Notes under the pieces: generated by a model
The model's input: only the letters and a program-made list of their open reading frames with translations
Told to the model about the DNA's origin: nothing
The model's database searches: none
Made by a program: the position numbers and the translations under genes
Shown: one piece after another, positions 25,301-37,624 of the stretch
How the letters are laid out: the number at the start of each line of letters is the position of its first letter
How positions within the stretch are numbered: position 1 is the first letter of the stretch
DNA from: Loxodes magnus
Taxonomy: Eukaryota > Ciliophora > Karyorelictea > Loxodida > Loxodidae
Reading direction: 5' to 3'
DNA length: 64,000 nt
Assembly: GCA_946699065.1 (NCBI GenBank)
Contig: CAMPDV010001956.1
Span: 1 to 64,000 of the forward strand

Positions 25301-27430
25301 TAAATTAAAAATAGTTAGATTTAAATTTAAGTTTATTAAGATTAAAAATAGTTAGATTTAAATTTAAGTTTATTAAAATTAAAAAAAGTTAGATTTAAAT
25401 TTAAGTTTATTAAATTAAAAATAGTTAGAATTAAATTTAAGTTTATTAAGATTAAAAATAGTTAGATTTAAATTTAAGTTTATTAAGATTAAAAAAAGTT
25501 AGATTTAAATTTAAGTTTATTAAATTAAAAATAGTTAGATTTAAATTTAAGTTTATTAAGATTAAAAATAGTTAGATTTAAATTTAAGTTTATGTAATTA
25601 AAAATAGTTAGATTTAAATTTAAGTTTATTAAATTAAAAATAGTTAGATTTAAATTTAAGTTTATTAAGATTAAAAAAAGTTAGATTTAAATTTAAGTTT
25701 ATGTAATTAAAAATAGTTAGATTTAAATTTAAGTTTATTAAATTAAAAATAGTTAGATTTAAATTTAAGTTTATTAAGATTAAAAAAAGTTAGATTTAAA
25801 TTTAAATTTATTAAATTAAAAATAGTTAGATTTAAATTTAAGTTTATTAAGATTAAAAAAAGTTAGATTTAAATTTAAGTTTATTAAAATTAAAAATAGT
25901 TAGATTTAAATTTAAGTTTATTAAGATTAAAAAAAGTTAGATTTAAATTTAAGTTTATTAAATTAAAAATAGTTAGATTTAAATTTAAGTTTATTAAATT
26001 AAAAATAGTTAGATTTAAATTTAAGTTTATGTAATTAAAAATAGTTAGATTTAAATTTAAGTTTATTAAATTAAAAATAGTTAGATTTAAATTTAAGTTT
26101 ATTAAATTAAAAATAGTTAGATTTAAATTTAAGTTTATTAAGATTAAAAATAGTTAGATTTAAATTTAAGTTTATTAAATTAAAAATAGTTAGATTTAAA
26201 TTTAAGTTTATGTAATTAAAAATAGTTAGATTTAAATTTAAGTTTATTAAGATTAAAAAAAGTTAGATTTAAATTTAAGTTTATTAAATTAAAAATAGTT
26301 AGATTTAAATTTAAGTTTATTAAGATTAAAAATAGTTAGATTTAAATTTAAGTTTATTAAGATTAAAAATAGTTAGATTTAAATTTAAGTTTATTAAATT
26401 AAAAATAGTTAGATTTAAATTTAAGTTTATGTAATTAAAAATAGTTAGATTTAAATTTAAGTTTATTAAGATTAAAAAAAGTTAGATTTAAATTTAAGTT
26501 TATTAAATTAAAAATAGTTAGATTTAAATTTAAGTTTATTAAGATTAAAAAAAGTTAGATTTAAATTTAAGTTTATTAAATTAAAAATAGTTAGATTTAA
26601 ATTTAAGTTTATTAAAACTAAAAATAGTTAGATTTAAATTTAAGTTTATTAAATTAAAAATAGTTAGATTTAAATTTAAGTTTATTAAAACTAAAAATAG
26701 TTAGATTTAAATTTAAGTTTATTAAGATTAAAAAAAGTTAGATTTAAATTTAAATTTATTAAATTAAAAATAGTTAGATTTAAATTTAAGTTTATTAAGA
26801 TTAAAAAAAGTTAGATTTAAATTTAAGTTTATTAAAATTAAAAATAGTTAGATTTAAATTTAAGTTTATTAAGATTAAAAAAAGTTAGATTTAAATTTAA
26901 GTTTATTAAATTAAAAATAGTTAGATTTAAATTTAAGTTTATTAAATTAAAAATAGTTAGATTTAAATTTAAGTTTATGTAATTAAAAATAGTTAGATTT
27001 AAATTTAAGTTTATTAAATTAAAAATAGTTAGATTTAAATTTAAGTTTATGTAATTAAAAATAGTTAGATTTAAATTTAAGTTTATTAAATTAAAAATAG
27101 TTAGATTTAAATTTAAGTTTATGTAATTAAAAATAGTTAGATTTAAATTTAAGTTTATTAAATTAAAAATAGTTAGATTTAAATTTAAGTTTATTAAATT
27201 AAAAATAGTTAGATTTAAATTTAAGTTTATTAAATTAAAAATAGTTAGATTTAAATTTAAGTTTATTAAATTAAAAATAGTTAGATTTAAATTTAAGTTT
27301 ATTAAATTAAAAATAGTAAGATTTAAATTTAAGTTTATTAAGATTAAAAATAGTTAGATTTAAATTTAAGTTTATTAAGATTAAAAATAGTTAGATTTAA
27401 ATTTAAGTTTATTAAGATTAAAAGTAGTTA
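22376..27430. repeat. 36-38-bp tandem array, about 135 copies, almost C-free plus strand
   Basis: The core GTTAGATTTAAATTTAAGTT is followed by TATTAAGATTAAAAATA; variants end TATTAAATT, TATTAAAATT or TATGTAATT. A second variant replaces AAATTTAAG with AAGGTTTAG. The copies are nearly identical over 5 kb, which indicates recent homogenisation. The plus strand has essentially no C apart from a few AAAACTAAA units, so GC skew is extreme and opposite to that of the 80-bp array. The core contains the palindrome TTAAATTTAA. There are no unique spacers, so it is not a CRISPR array. Confidence 0.98.
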
Positions 27431-28500
27431 TATGATAGATTTTGGAGATTTAAATTAAATTTTTTTCTTATAGTTTTTAAAAGTTTTTTTTATTGAAAAC
27501 ATTGTCATAAAATTTTACTTTACTCGTTTATTTTTTTTATTTTTCTAATTTATTATTCTTGTTTATCGACTTAAAGATAATATTTTATGCTTTTAAGAAC
27601 AAAATGATAATAGATGATTGAATAATAACAGTTTAATTCATAAGATTAAGAAAGTACAAATTAATTTTTATATTTATACTTGTCGAGTTGCTTAATTCAA
27701 ATATTGATATTATAAAAAGACATAATAAAAAAAAATATCAAAAAAGCAATGCTTCGAATCTAAAATACATGTAATCCTTTTAATTAATTTATGAAACAAT
27801 TTAAAATTTGAAGTTTGAGTCAGTATTCTTTTCCATTTATCCTTATCTTATTTTTGTCTTTTTATGTTTTTAAATTGATTTTGAAGTAGGTTATTTCGAT
27901 TTCAAGACTGATCTCAACTTCTTCATTTTCTCAATTTTTTTTTTTCACTTTTCATCTTCTTAGTATTAGATTACTCGATATGTTTAATTTCTGAATTAAG
28001 TTTGAGATCTGTTAGTAACTATAATATTTTTTTGTGGTTTTTTTAGATTGGTTTCCATACTTTGAACTTCAACTTTCTTGTATCCTCTTTCTCTAGAGAA
28101 GTCTACCTTTAAGTGCTTATTTTTTTTTAATTATTAAGATATAGATATTTTTTTTTTTTTTTATGGTTATTGTTTATTTATAAAATATCACTAATAAATA
28201 TCTTTTAAATAATAGAATAATTATTATTTTTTATGATTGTTTGTTAGCAGGATGCATATCTGCTTCTTATATTAAATTTGTAAGTCCGATCTTCTCTCAA
28301 ATTGATTTTTTTTTAAATGTCTTCTGCAGTCAGCTCCTTTTAATAACACTCATATTCTTTCTTGCTTTACTTTTCTTCTTTATATTTCTCCTTCAATATT
28401 GCATTAATGTTTTTCTTGTTTTTGTGCATATTTCTTCTAATGATTCTTTTTGAAAGTATAGAATTTCTACTTTCTAGAGGTTTAATACAATTTTTTTTTC
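27431..28500. other. AT-rich, T-rich spacer
   Basis: This is T-rich on the plus strand (runs of up to 14 T). Its minus strand could encode Lys/Arg-rich coiled-coil-like peptides like those of the ORF1 fragments elsewhere, but no knuckle or conserved motif is present. No gene is called. Confidence 0.4.
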
Positions 28501-28690
28501 TAATCCATGCTAATCTGGCCAGAAAGATTTAAATCCGTTACATCCTGATGTGAATTGGACTTCGCTTATATCCACCAAGTTTGATTTCATTCAGCGCGAA
28601 TCATTTTAAGCAGATTTTCTACTTCTCTTAATTCTATTGTGTTTAGGGCTCCTACTTCCTTGGAGCAGGAATGAATGCCTTTCTGAATTC
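28500..28690. repeat. GC-richer island, unassigned
   Basis: A short island of higher GC, including TTGGAGCAGGAATGAATGCC and AATTCGAGAAACATT, sits in AT-rich DNA just before the TSD-flanked insertion. The TTGGAGCAGG block recurs at 50195 and, as TTGCTCCAG-type words, in the ORF1 copies near 37670 and 63430. It is probably retroelement debris. Confidence 0.35.
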
Positions 28691-28797
28691 GAGAAACATT
28701 TTTTATTCAATATAATAATTTAATATTTTATAAATTATTTATTAATGATATGATATTTAATTTTAATTAAATTTAAGATAATATAAATTAAAGATAT

Positions 28798-28812
28798 TTA
28801 ACTAATAGAACA
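28798..28812. repeat. Target-site duplication, left copy
   Basis: TTAACTAATAGAACA, identical to 29131-29145. The two copies flank the 318-bp insertion. Confidence 0.85.
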
Positions 28813-29130
28813 ATAATTGAAAAGATGATGGGAGCTGAGAATGACCTTCGTGACAACACTTTCTGGTTTTATGGCTAGGAACAAGTTCCTTTCCTGTCGC
28901 TGAGAAAGTCCCTGGTCAGAGTCATTTTCTGAAGGGAACACTTTCTTTGAGATTAACCGCTCTTGGTAGGGGCTTGAAGCCTGGCTGCTCATAGCGATGG
29001 AGCTCCCTAGCAGCTGTACCTGGAGCATAACAGGATATCCCCGTTATTCCATAAAAAGAGAGCGTCAGGTCGTGCAATCGGAAAGGAGTTTCCGGTCCAA
29101 AAACTTTTTTAGTTGAAATTAATTAATTAA
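28813..29130. mobile_element. 318-bp non-LTR/SINE-like insertion with 15-bp TSD
   Basis: A GC-richer segment bounded by perfect 15-bp direct repeats. Its right end is TTAGTTGAAATTAATTAATTAA, a simple-sequence tail typical of non-LTR retroelements, which suggests plus-strand orientation. Sequence-related copies lie at 8160-8420 (inverted) and, more weakly, at 48200-48430. A short open frame exists on the minus strand, but the TSD and tail show that the unit is an insertion rather than a host gene. The family is not identified. It could be a SINE or a 5'-truncated LINE. Confidence 0.75.
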
Positions 29131-29145
29131 TTAACTAATAGAACA
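29131..29145. repeat. Target-site duplication, right copy
   Basis: TTAACTAATAGAACA, an exact match to 28798-28812. Confidence 0.85.
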
Positions 29146-29539
29146 TTTAATTTTTATAATGTAATAATATTTAAAAAAATCTTTAAAAGTAAAATAAAAA
29201 GCTATATATTTATTTTTAATAATAAAATTATTCATTATAATTTCATTTCTAATTTTTAATTATTTTATTCCTTTAAATTTATGTTTTATATTTTTTAAGC
29301 TATAATTAAAAGGATTAATGTCTTTTTATCTAAATAATTTAAATTTAATACATTTTTAATAAATTTAGCAACATAAAGAGATTAAGATTTAAATTTAATT
29401 TGAAGCTAATTGTAAATTTAAGTTTATTCTCAGTTCTTCATTTATAAGTTTTCCTTTTTAATAACAGAACTGCTCTTGTTTTCTTCCAAATAATACGAAT
29501 CTTAAAACTCTTCTATTACTAATTTAATATTTTGATCTT

Positions 29540-30040
29540 AATCCTATTATTTAATAAGTCCATATTTTTCATCTTGCCCTTAATGATTCTTTTTTCTTTT
29601 AGTCTAAATTGTAAAAAATTTTGCACTTTATGTCCTGGCCTCTTACAATATCAACATCTAATTATTTTCTGATAAAGAATATAATTTATCGATGGTTGTA
29701 GTTCCACATCCATCAGATCATTCATCGATATCTTTTAGAGGAGCATGCTTTCCATCAGCTCTGGGAATTGATTGAATTTTGCTTCTAATTAATCCATTTT
29801 GATATTCGCTGCCTATTTATTTTTAATTTTTTTGTAGATTTGTATTAATCATCAAATATTCTATTTTTATTTCTAGTTCTTATACTTGCATTAAAAGTTT
29901 AAAATTTTATTATTACATAATTTTGAGATCTTAAAGTATTTTTACTGATCGTAGTTTGACAAAAATGAATCCTTTTAAGAGAGACTTTTTCAAGAAATTT
30001 TCCATTTTATTATATTCCTTTAAATAGTTAATAGCTCATT
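29540..30040 (-). pseudogene. Retrotransposon ORF1 (gag-like) fragment with CCHC knuckle
   Basis: The minus strand encodes coiled-coil peptide (QELEIKIEYLMINTN), then in another frame RC-W-YCKRPGHKVQNF. This is a CX2CX4H zinc knuckle whose last Cys position is Phe; the W is TGA, at a position often aromatic in such knuckles. At least one frameshift separates coil and knuckle, so the copy is inactive. The upstream part (to about 31100) may be more of the same element: it has Lys/Glu-rich coding-like stretches but no firm motif. Confidence 0.6.
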
Positions 30041-30049
30041 AAGGTCTTG

Positions 30050-33000
30050 CTTAGATACAAATGCTTAAATATTTTAAATTAAAATTAATGAAAGAGCTCT
30101 CTTTTTACTCGCATGCAATTAACATCAAATTTAGATATCTTAAAAAATCGGTTAAACGTTAATTAAAATTGTCATCTTATTAATAAAGAGTTTATATAAT
30201 TTTCTTAACTAATTTTCATCCATTAAACAAATTATTAAAATAGTTAAAGAAAACAACTCATAGAATTATTTTTATATTTTTATTTATTATTCGAGAATTT
30301 CTATTACTCTATTAGTGTAATTTTTACTAAGTAAACAAATAATAACTCCATTATTAGTTAAATGTAATTTTAAAAATTCTTTATATGTGTTTTTAGAAAA
30401 TGTTAGTTGCATGCATTCGTCAAAATTGTAAATTTATTCTTAGTTTGCAGATTTATTTATTTGAAGTCATTAATAAATAAGTTCTAGTGTTCTTAAATGT
30501 CCAATCTAATTCTCCTAGTTTTTCGTTAATTTAAAGATCTTTTCTGTTTTGGTTTAGGTTATTGGTACTATTAATCAATTAATTTATTTATCTAAACACA
30601 AAATTTGACTTTGGTTAATAGGATTTGCTATTTATTAACTTCCTTTTTGTGCTTTTTTATATAGTTAATTTCTGTTTTATTATAACTTTATTTCATTAAA
30701 ATGTTTGCAAAAAAATTATAAACATCTTAATCAACTTTCATTAGTATCTGATTTCTCTATAATTGTTAGCTTTAGTAACCTCTTTCTCTCTTAGCTATTT
30801 TTCTTTTAGCTTTCTCTTAAAAACCTTCAGTTAATTAACTTTATGAAAGAGCTAGAATCTTTCATTTTCTCTCTTCTTCTTAAATTCAAATTTTTCTACC
30901 CCTTTCAGCATTTAGGAGTGTTAGCCTCTTTAAATTATCTAGCTACAGTCATAATTTTATTATCTTTTAGAGTCTATTTTTAACTGAAGTATTTTAATAA
31001 TTTTTTCTTCAAAAATAAGCCACCAGATTTGGTAATTTCTATTAAGATGTCTTTAAGGAATTATAAAATCGGAAAATTCTTTTGTGACAAAGATTATAAA
31101 AAGCTAATTCTGTACAACTAAAATTATATAAATTCGAACTTTATAAAAAATAAAATCCCTAAGATTGACAAATACATACAAAATTCCACTCAAAAATTGC
31201 TTAAAAAAGATAGAAATTAAAAAATTTAATAGTTGAAACTAAAAGATAAATTGATGTGAGAAAAAAATATAATTTAAGAAAGAAACTTAATAATGATTGT
31301 GCAAAAAATAAAAAGAAGAAATTGAAATTAGAAGAAAGAGAAGAAAATGCGAGAACACATTTAGATCTAATATAGAAGAAACAAAAGAACAGGATCAGGA
31401 AGAATTAACTATAGACTGATTATAAACATACATTAACTCATATACTTAACATAATTCACAGGAAATATAACTATAAGTAGTGCAATTATGTCCCAATACT
31501 CAAAGTAATGAAAAAAATTTTATTTCGAATTATTCTAAACAAATTTCTGCTTTTTTTCTTAAATAACATATTAAATCTATTAAAAAAACCTAAGTAGTTT
31601 TTTAATTTTATTAATAAATGAACATGCTCAGGTGTTCTATTCTATTATTCATATTTAAATCAATATCCATCTATTAAAAACCATTATTATAAGGAGTTTA
31701 AAATTAATTATACTAAAATATAAAAATAACTACTAACTATATGTTGGATATTTCAAGTTAATTTGACTCTTTATTTTTTATAAGTATTTCTTATTAATCT
31801 TTATTTACATTAAAAATAGTTTTAAATAAAAATGGTTATCATAAATTAGCATTTGTCAATGTAATAAATTAAGTTGGAGGTTCTTTTACTGTTTGCAATT
31901 ACATTTGTTCGATATTTTTACTTTGACGGAAATTTTTTACTTCTAACTATTTTGTTTTTATAAGTAAAAGTTTAATTCGACAATTTTTGAAGATCTTATT
32001 TTAATAATTATTTAAATTACAAAATAAAATTTTAGTTTTGTTATTTTTTTCTAACATATAAACTCAATTGTTTTTCGTTCATTCAGTTATGTTTAAATTA
32101 AAAACAAATTACAAGGATCTATAAATTTGGACGGATTTAAATCTAAAAATATTTTTTAATTAGTTCGAAATTAAATCAAATTAAACGATTAAATTCTTCC
32201 CTATCATCAATTTCTATTAATCTATTTTAACTAGTTGGATCTGCTTATCTTTATGGAAATAAAAAAGGAAATAACATATTTACTATATTTTAGTTTAATA
32301 AATTGCTTATTAATTAAAAAAATTTAACTATTCTTATTAAGATAAAAAATTTTATTTTATCTTTTATACATTTTTATTTCAACTTAATTAGTAATAATTG
32401 TTTTAACTGCAAATTAATAAAAATATATACCATTTTCTTTATATTTAGATTATTTCATTTGATTCTCTAAATATTATATACTAAATTTTAATAAATTTGA
32501 TTATTTTTTCTGTTAAAATAAAAAATTATGAACTTTAGTTATTATTTTAATTTTAAAATTTTCGCTAACTTTTTTTTATTTTGTGAATATTTAATTTGCT
32601 TAATTTTTTTTATCTGATAATTATTATTTTTAATTCTATTAACTATATTTAGTTTAAAATGTTAATAAAACTCTAAATCTATTTAATTTTTTTGAATATT
32701 AGAAATTTGAATATCTTCTTTCTGCCTAAGAATTTGTAATATTGTTTTATTATTTATTAAATTTCTTCGTTATTCATTCAAAAAAATACATTAACCTATT
32801 AATTAATAACTATTACTTTTTTAAGATTTATAAATTTCTAGTTAAGCACGCAATCTTGAAAATTATTTTTTATTTATTAATCAATAGCTTCATTATTCTA
32901 ATTTTTATCAATTGATATCAATTTTATAAATTTATTAATCTTTTCTGCAATAAGTTGTATACCTTTTTTTTCGTATAGATTATATGGCAAATTTATTGAT

Positions 33001-33524
33001 AAGGTAAATAAATTTTTATTAATTGTTAAAATAAAAGAAGATTTTATTAATAAAGCAACCTTTATAAGTTCTAATATTCAAGTTTACTCTCAGAACAAAA
33101 ATCTAGGAATAATTCACTTTTTAATTAAATGGTTTGCAAGATTTGAGTTTAGCAACAACAACAAATTTAGCAATTTTGAAAAAATAAAAAAACTCCGTTA
33201 AAGATAAACTAGGTTCGTTTCCATTAGATTATTGCTTGAATTTGAAGTTAATTAATATGAAATATAAAGCCTAATCTTAACTGTAATCCTCTCATATTAT
33301 ATTTGTATCTAAAAGAAATGTATATCGTATAAATTAGCTATAAATACAATAGCCATATTTAAATTCATTTAATCAAGTTTAAAATTTAGCAGATTGATTG
33401 ATAGATAAATCATCGTATAAAAGTATAAATTTTAACAATTTTTGTGAAGTTTTATTCCGCTCTTAAGCTTTTCTCAACTTTATGTGAAATTTGGTATAAA
33501 TAGAAGATAAGCTAATTAAATTAA
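30050..33524. other. AT-rich region, no gene recognised
   Basis: This 3.5-kb stretch is AT-rich. Between 31000 and 31420 the plus strand has a Lys/Glu-rich coding-like stretch (KKKLKLEEREENART) that could be retroelement debris. The rest shows only short A/T runs. I see no RNA gene or array. Confidence 0.4.
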
Positions 33525-33608
33525 GCATGTGTGGCCGAGCGGTCCAAGGCGCTAGACTCAAGTTCTAGTGGGAGAAATCCCGCGTGAGTTCAAATCTCAC
33601 CGCATGCA
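33525..33608 (+). tRNA. tRNA-Leu (anticodon CAA)
   Basis: Class II cloverleaf of 84 nt. Acceptor GCATGTG/CGCATGC (one T-G pair), discriminator A. D arm GGCCGAGCGGTCCAAGGC. Anticodon stem CTAGA/TCTAG with loop CTCAAGT, anticodon CAA, reading TTG. Long variable arm TGGGAGAAATCCCG and T arm GTGAG-TTCAAAT-CTCAC. A TTTT run follows at 33609. No intron. Confidence 0.97.
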
Positions 33609-34887
33609 TTTTATCATACTATTATATATTTTTATCTTCAAAAGCTATTTAAATGAATTCTTTTAAACGAGTAATATCAAATAATTACTTACACCTATTT
33701 TACTTAAAAGCCCTTTTTTATCTTCTTAAGATATTTTTAAATTCATGTTGTAAGATTTTAGGAAAAAGCTTCAAATTGAATATGGTATTTATATTTTCGT
33801 GCTATTTAACTAGAAAATGTTTATAGCATTAATAACAAAATGAGATATATTGCTCTTATGTTTCAGTAGACTTTTTTAACTTAAATTTTTAGAAATTAAT
33901 TATTTAGTATTTTCGCATACTAGCATCCTTATTAATTTTACAACTTTAATTTTAAATATTTAGAAATTATCAATAACTATTTTTAAATATGACCCTTTAA
34001 ATTATCTTAGAATATAAGTTTTTATTCGAATAACTAGTTTATAATTAAGATATTACAATAAAAAATGTAAAAAAGCTACAGCAGGATATTTCTCCTGATG
34101 AATGGATATATAAATAATATTTAATAGTGAAGTTTATATCTTAAGAAAGAGCTTAAAATTTGGTAATAATAGGAGTTCAGATAATTAGTTTGCTTTTCAT
34201 TTACTTTTAAATTAAAAATTGATCTCTTGTTTTTATATAAAATGCCATCAATAAAAACTTTAATTTTATCTATAAGGTTTAGTTCTATAAACCTATGAAT
34301 GAACTTTTCTATTCTAACTTATAATAAATTTGTTAGTGAGGATTCATCATAAAAGCTTAACTTTATATCTTTTAACTTATTTTGCTACAAGACAAAAAAT
34401 CATTTTATCTTATAGATATTTATTAAAGGCTAAATATAAAATACAAGGAAAGCTAATATTTTCACTTCTATTTAATCTAATTTAACCTAAATTAATAGTA
34501 GGTTTATTTTTCATTAGCTATCGAACCCATAAGCTGTAATAGATAATGAATTATTTAAAATCTTAAATTAAATTAAATTTTATATATTTATTGAGAATAT
34601 AGCATTCCTAGATAATTATTATGATTTTCCTTTTAATATAACTTACGAACTATAAACTCTTAAATTAAAAGGGTAGCTAATATATTTATTTATTTTATAT
34701 TATGTTTGACTTCTTGATTCTTATAATTTAAATCGTTGAATTAAAGAGAGTCTTAATTGAAGTGTTTTAAAATTTTGATCTGACTTTGCTAATAAAAAAA
34801 CTGGGAAATGTGCTAGCTAATTAAGTGTTGAGCAATTTAAATGCAACTTGAGCTAATAGACTATTTGGCTTTCTTTTGAGTGCTTTA

Positions 34888-35821
34888 TCAAATCCTTATG
34901 TTTTTCCACTAAGTGTTGACTTTATTCCATTTTCTCTGTTTAATTTCTCAATCCATAGCTCTCCTTTGTTTTTAAAGAAAAATATATGATCTCATTATAC
35001 AACAGACTTAGATTATGTATGTTAATGTTCATCCATTTTTTCTCCATTATCTATTATCTATTTGAAGTCATAAGCTAAAGTTCTACTTAAACCCCCACTA
35101 CTTATCAGATATAGCAACTTTATTCTTTTTTTGTAAAGCAGAACTTTATGAGCTTTTATCTGCAAGTTAAGTTTATAAGAGTCTTCAATTCTAGTCAATA
35201 TTTGAACAAGTGCAAATAGAATTTAAGGCATCACTTTTATCATAGTTAAATCCACCAAAAACATAAAAATCTTTATTTACTAAGCAAAGACCGAATGTTT
35301 GAAGCAAGGAGTAATTTTTAGAGTTTTCATATTAAAAACTTCATGTGATCTGGAAGTTTATCCTCCTATTAAGTAAACTGAGACTTTATCATCAAATATA
35401 GTTTATGATGATTTCTGAAAAAAAGAGTTTCTAACTCTTAATTTTTGTATTAATCATTTTCTATCTGAAGAAAAGTGAATCGCTTTGAAGAATCACTTCC
35501 TCCAGATATGATTAATAGATTATCTTTTATCTGTTCAACTTAATAATTATCCCTTTTAGCAATGGAAATTTCTTTAACTGTAGAATTTGTTAATTAACCA
35601 CTTCTAAAGTTGAAGGAAGATAAAGTATTTGATGAATATAAAATATTTTAATACATTTTAAGCTATTTATTGCAAAAGTTTGGACAAATTTCGTATTTGC
35701 TTATCATCAAAGCAACTTTGCTAAATAGCATTCCAAGCTAATTAGTATTTTGGCATTTTTTGCTCGCTTTTCTAAGACACAATAACTTGATAATCAGTTC
35801 TTACTTGGTCTGAAAATCCAT
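34888..35821 (-). pseudogene. Kelch-domain gene copy, frameshifted
   Basis: A paralogue of the intact kelch gene at 43200-44159, alignable from ATG (35821) to the shared TGA-TAA end (34888). The N-terminal third is open (KYEICPNFC, DNLLIISGGS). One base is then lost near the HHK/TIFDDK junction, about 20-25 bases are missing where the intact copy encodes FEDFPIRLRTF, and a further shift lies before SGG. Two internal TGAs at Trp sites (QN-W-RLL, VVQ-W-DHIFFF) are shared with the intact copy. With these disruptions it is probably not functional. Sequence similarity continues into both flanks, so the copy arose by segmental duplication. Confidence 0.8.
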
Positions 35822-36252
35822 ATTATTAAACAAACTAAGAATGCTTAATTTAAAGTTGCGTTGCTATTAAATTAATCCTAAGCAATCATGAAATAAATCA
35901 AAGCCTTTCTTAATCAATGAGTTAGGAGTTAGGAAATAAAGAGCACATAAGTTAATAAATCTTTGCTATAGTCTAAAGATTGAAACTAGGAATGATGAAG
36001 ACACTATTTAAAAGTATTTTTATTTACTATCTTCAAACGCTATTTAAACAACAAAGATTTAAATAAGATAAGAAATAGCTCCACTGAAGTTTATTAGAAT
36101 GAAAAATAAGTAGAAGTATTATATTTCTCTTTTATATTTTAGTTACCAAATTTAAATAAAATTTAAGAATATAAGTCTTAGTTTATAGTAACCTATATAA
36201 ATAAGCTAATATTTACATTTTTTATTTTTAAAGCTAAACAATTTTTTAGTTT

Positions 36253-36606
36253 ATGATCTTTAGAAAAAACCAAGCATTTGTTCATTTGAATATCTATGAT
36301 TTATTAAGAATAAAAGGGTTGGATTATTCTAATAAAATGGAATTTAAACTGGCGAAATTTTTATTTTACAGGATTTTTTTTTAATTTGTTGCTTTATTTT
36401 ATTTCTCAGAGAACGTATTCTATAATCTCTTTTTCTTATGGTTTATTATTCTAAGTTTAATATTGTATAAATTGGAAATGTAGACTTTAAAAAACTTCTA
36501 TCAAATTTCTTTTTATAAATATTTAAAGGAAGAAATTAGATAGACAGACTTTTTCATTTTAACAGAAAACGAAAAAATTAGGAAATATTTGGATTTCTTA
36601 ATATGA
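36253..36606 (+). CDS. Small membrane protein, unknown function
   Basis: The frame from ATG 36253 has clear codon bias and gives 117 residues to the TGA at 36604. It starts MIFRKNQAFVHLNIYDLLRI, followed by hydrophobic stretches around residues 38-50 and 58-72 (NLFFLWFIILSLILY), then charged residues. Two membrane segments are likely. If this TGA is read as Trp, coding-like sequence continues to about 36900, so the C-terminus is uncertain. It lies divergently from the kelch pseudogene, 432 bp away. A degraded equivalent lies upstream of the intact kelch gene (44590-44780). I do not recognise the family. Confidence 0.45.
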
Positions 36607-36899
36607 ATATAATTTAATTCATGAAAAATGAGAGAGTTATAGCTTTAAAAACCTAGACTGATAATAATAGCTAGATTTTAATTAACTTAATAAATTAAAG
36701 AAAACTAAAAGCATTTCTTATTTATTAGGTTGAATCTTTTAAATTTTCTACACTTTGATTCCAATAAAATTCTGTCTTAAACAACAAAAAAAAATAAGTC
36801 TTACATAGATTTATTCAAATTCCTTTGATACCTTGCATTACTGATTATGAAATATTTTAGCATGTTTGTATTTATAAAAATTAGAAATTAAGAAAATTA

Positions 36900-37620
36900 T
36901 TAAAAACGAGAATAAACTAATTTTAAAATTAAAGTTTTATTTTTATTTATCTTCAATAAATCTTAATAATTTAAAATATATTTAATAATTATTTTCGTTT
37001 ATAAAATGCTAAAATTTTAGGTCCAAATTTAGATTTTATTGTTAAGACTTTAGTTTATTTTTTAGTCTTAATAAATTTTTATTAGGTAGAACTATAAAAT
37101 CTTATTTATAATATTTATTATATTTGCTATTTAAAATTTTTATAATTCAATTATATTTTTGAAACTGTTATTATACTTTTACAAAGGCTATATTGCTATA
37201 AAATGAAAATTGACTCATATCTTTTTTTTAATTTATGCCAATAAAAGTGAAATAATATCTTAAATAAAAGGCTTTAATTCTTTTACCCTCCTTTTAGATT
37301 AATGAAAATATATTACTAAGTTTATTATAATAATACTTTGAGATACCTCTATGTTGTCACTTATATAGAAGGCGTTTTTATCTATTATTTTAATAAACTA
37401 TTAATATGATGAAAAGGAATAAAAATATATTGATATTTTAGGTTAGATATAAAAAGAAATAAACTTATTCTTAAAATAGTGCTTCATATTTCATATTTAA
37501 TCTTTCTAGGGATTTTTTTTAATTAAATTAAAAAAAGTATTAAAAAAAGCTAGAATATAAGTTAAAAAATTTTAAATTGTGTAAGTCTGTTAAATTTAAT
37601 TATTATTATTATTATGGAAA
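36900..37620. other. AT-rich spacer
   Basis: AT-rich sequence with no recognised element. It separates the small membrane-protein gene from the minus-strand ORF1 copy that follows. Confidence 0.5.
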
Positions 37621-37624
37621 AAAG

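Noticed and set aside
22376..27430. CRISPR-like array
   Set aside because: Units follow one another directly with no unique spacers, and the host is a eukaryote.
22376..27430. Telomeric repeat
   Set aside because: The 36-38-bp unit lacks the short G-rich pattern of ciliate telomeres and is flanked by unique DNA on both sides.
28798..29028. Minus-strand frame starting MLQVQLLGSS
   Set aside because: It lies almost wholly within the TSD-flanked insertion and ends in the duplicated target site, so it is element sequence and not a host gene.
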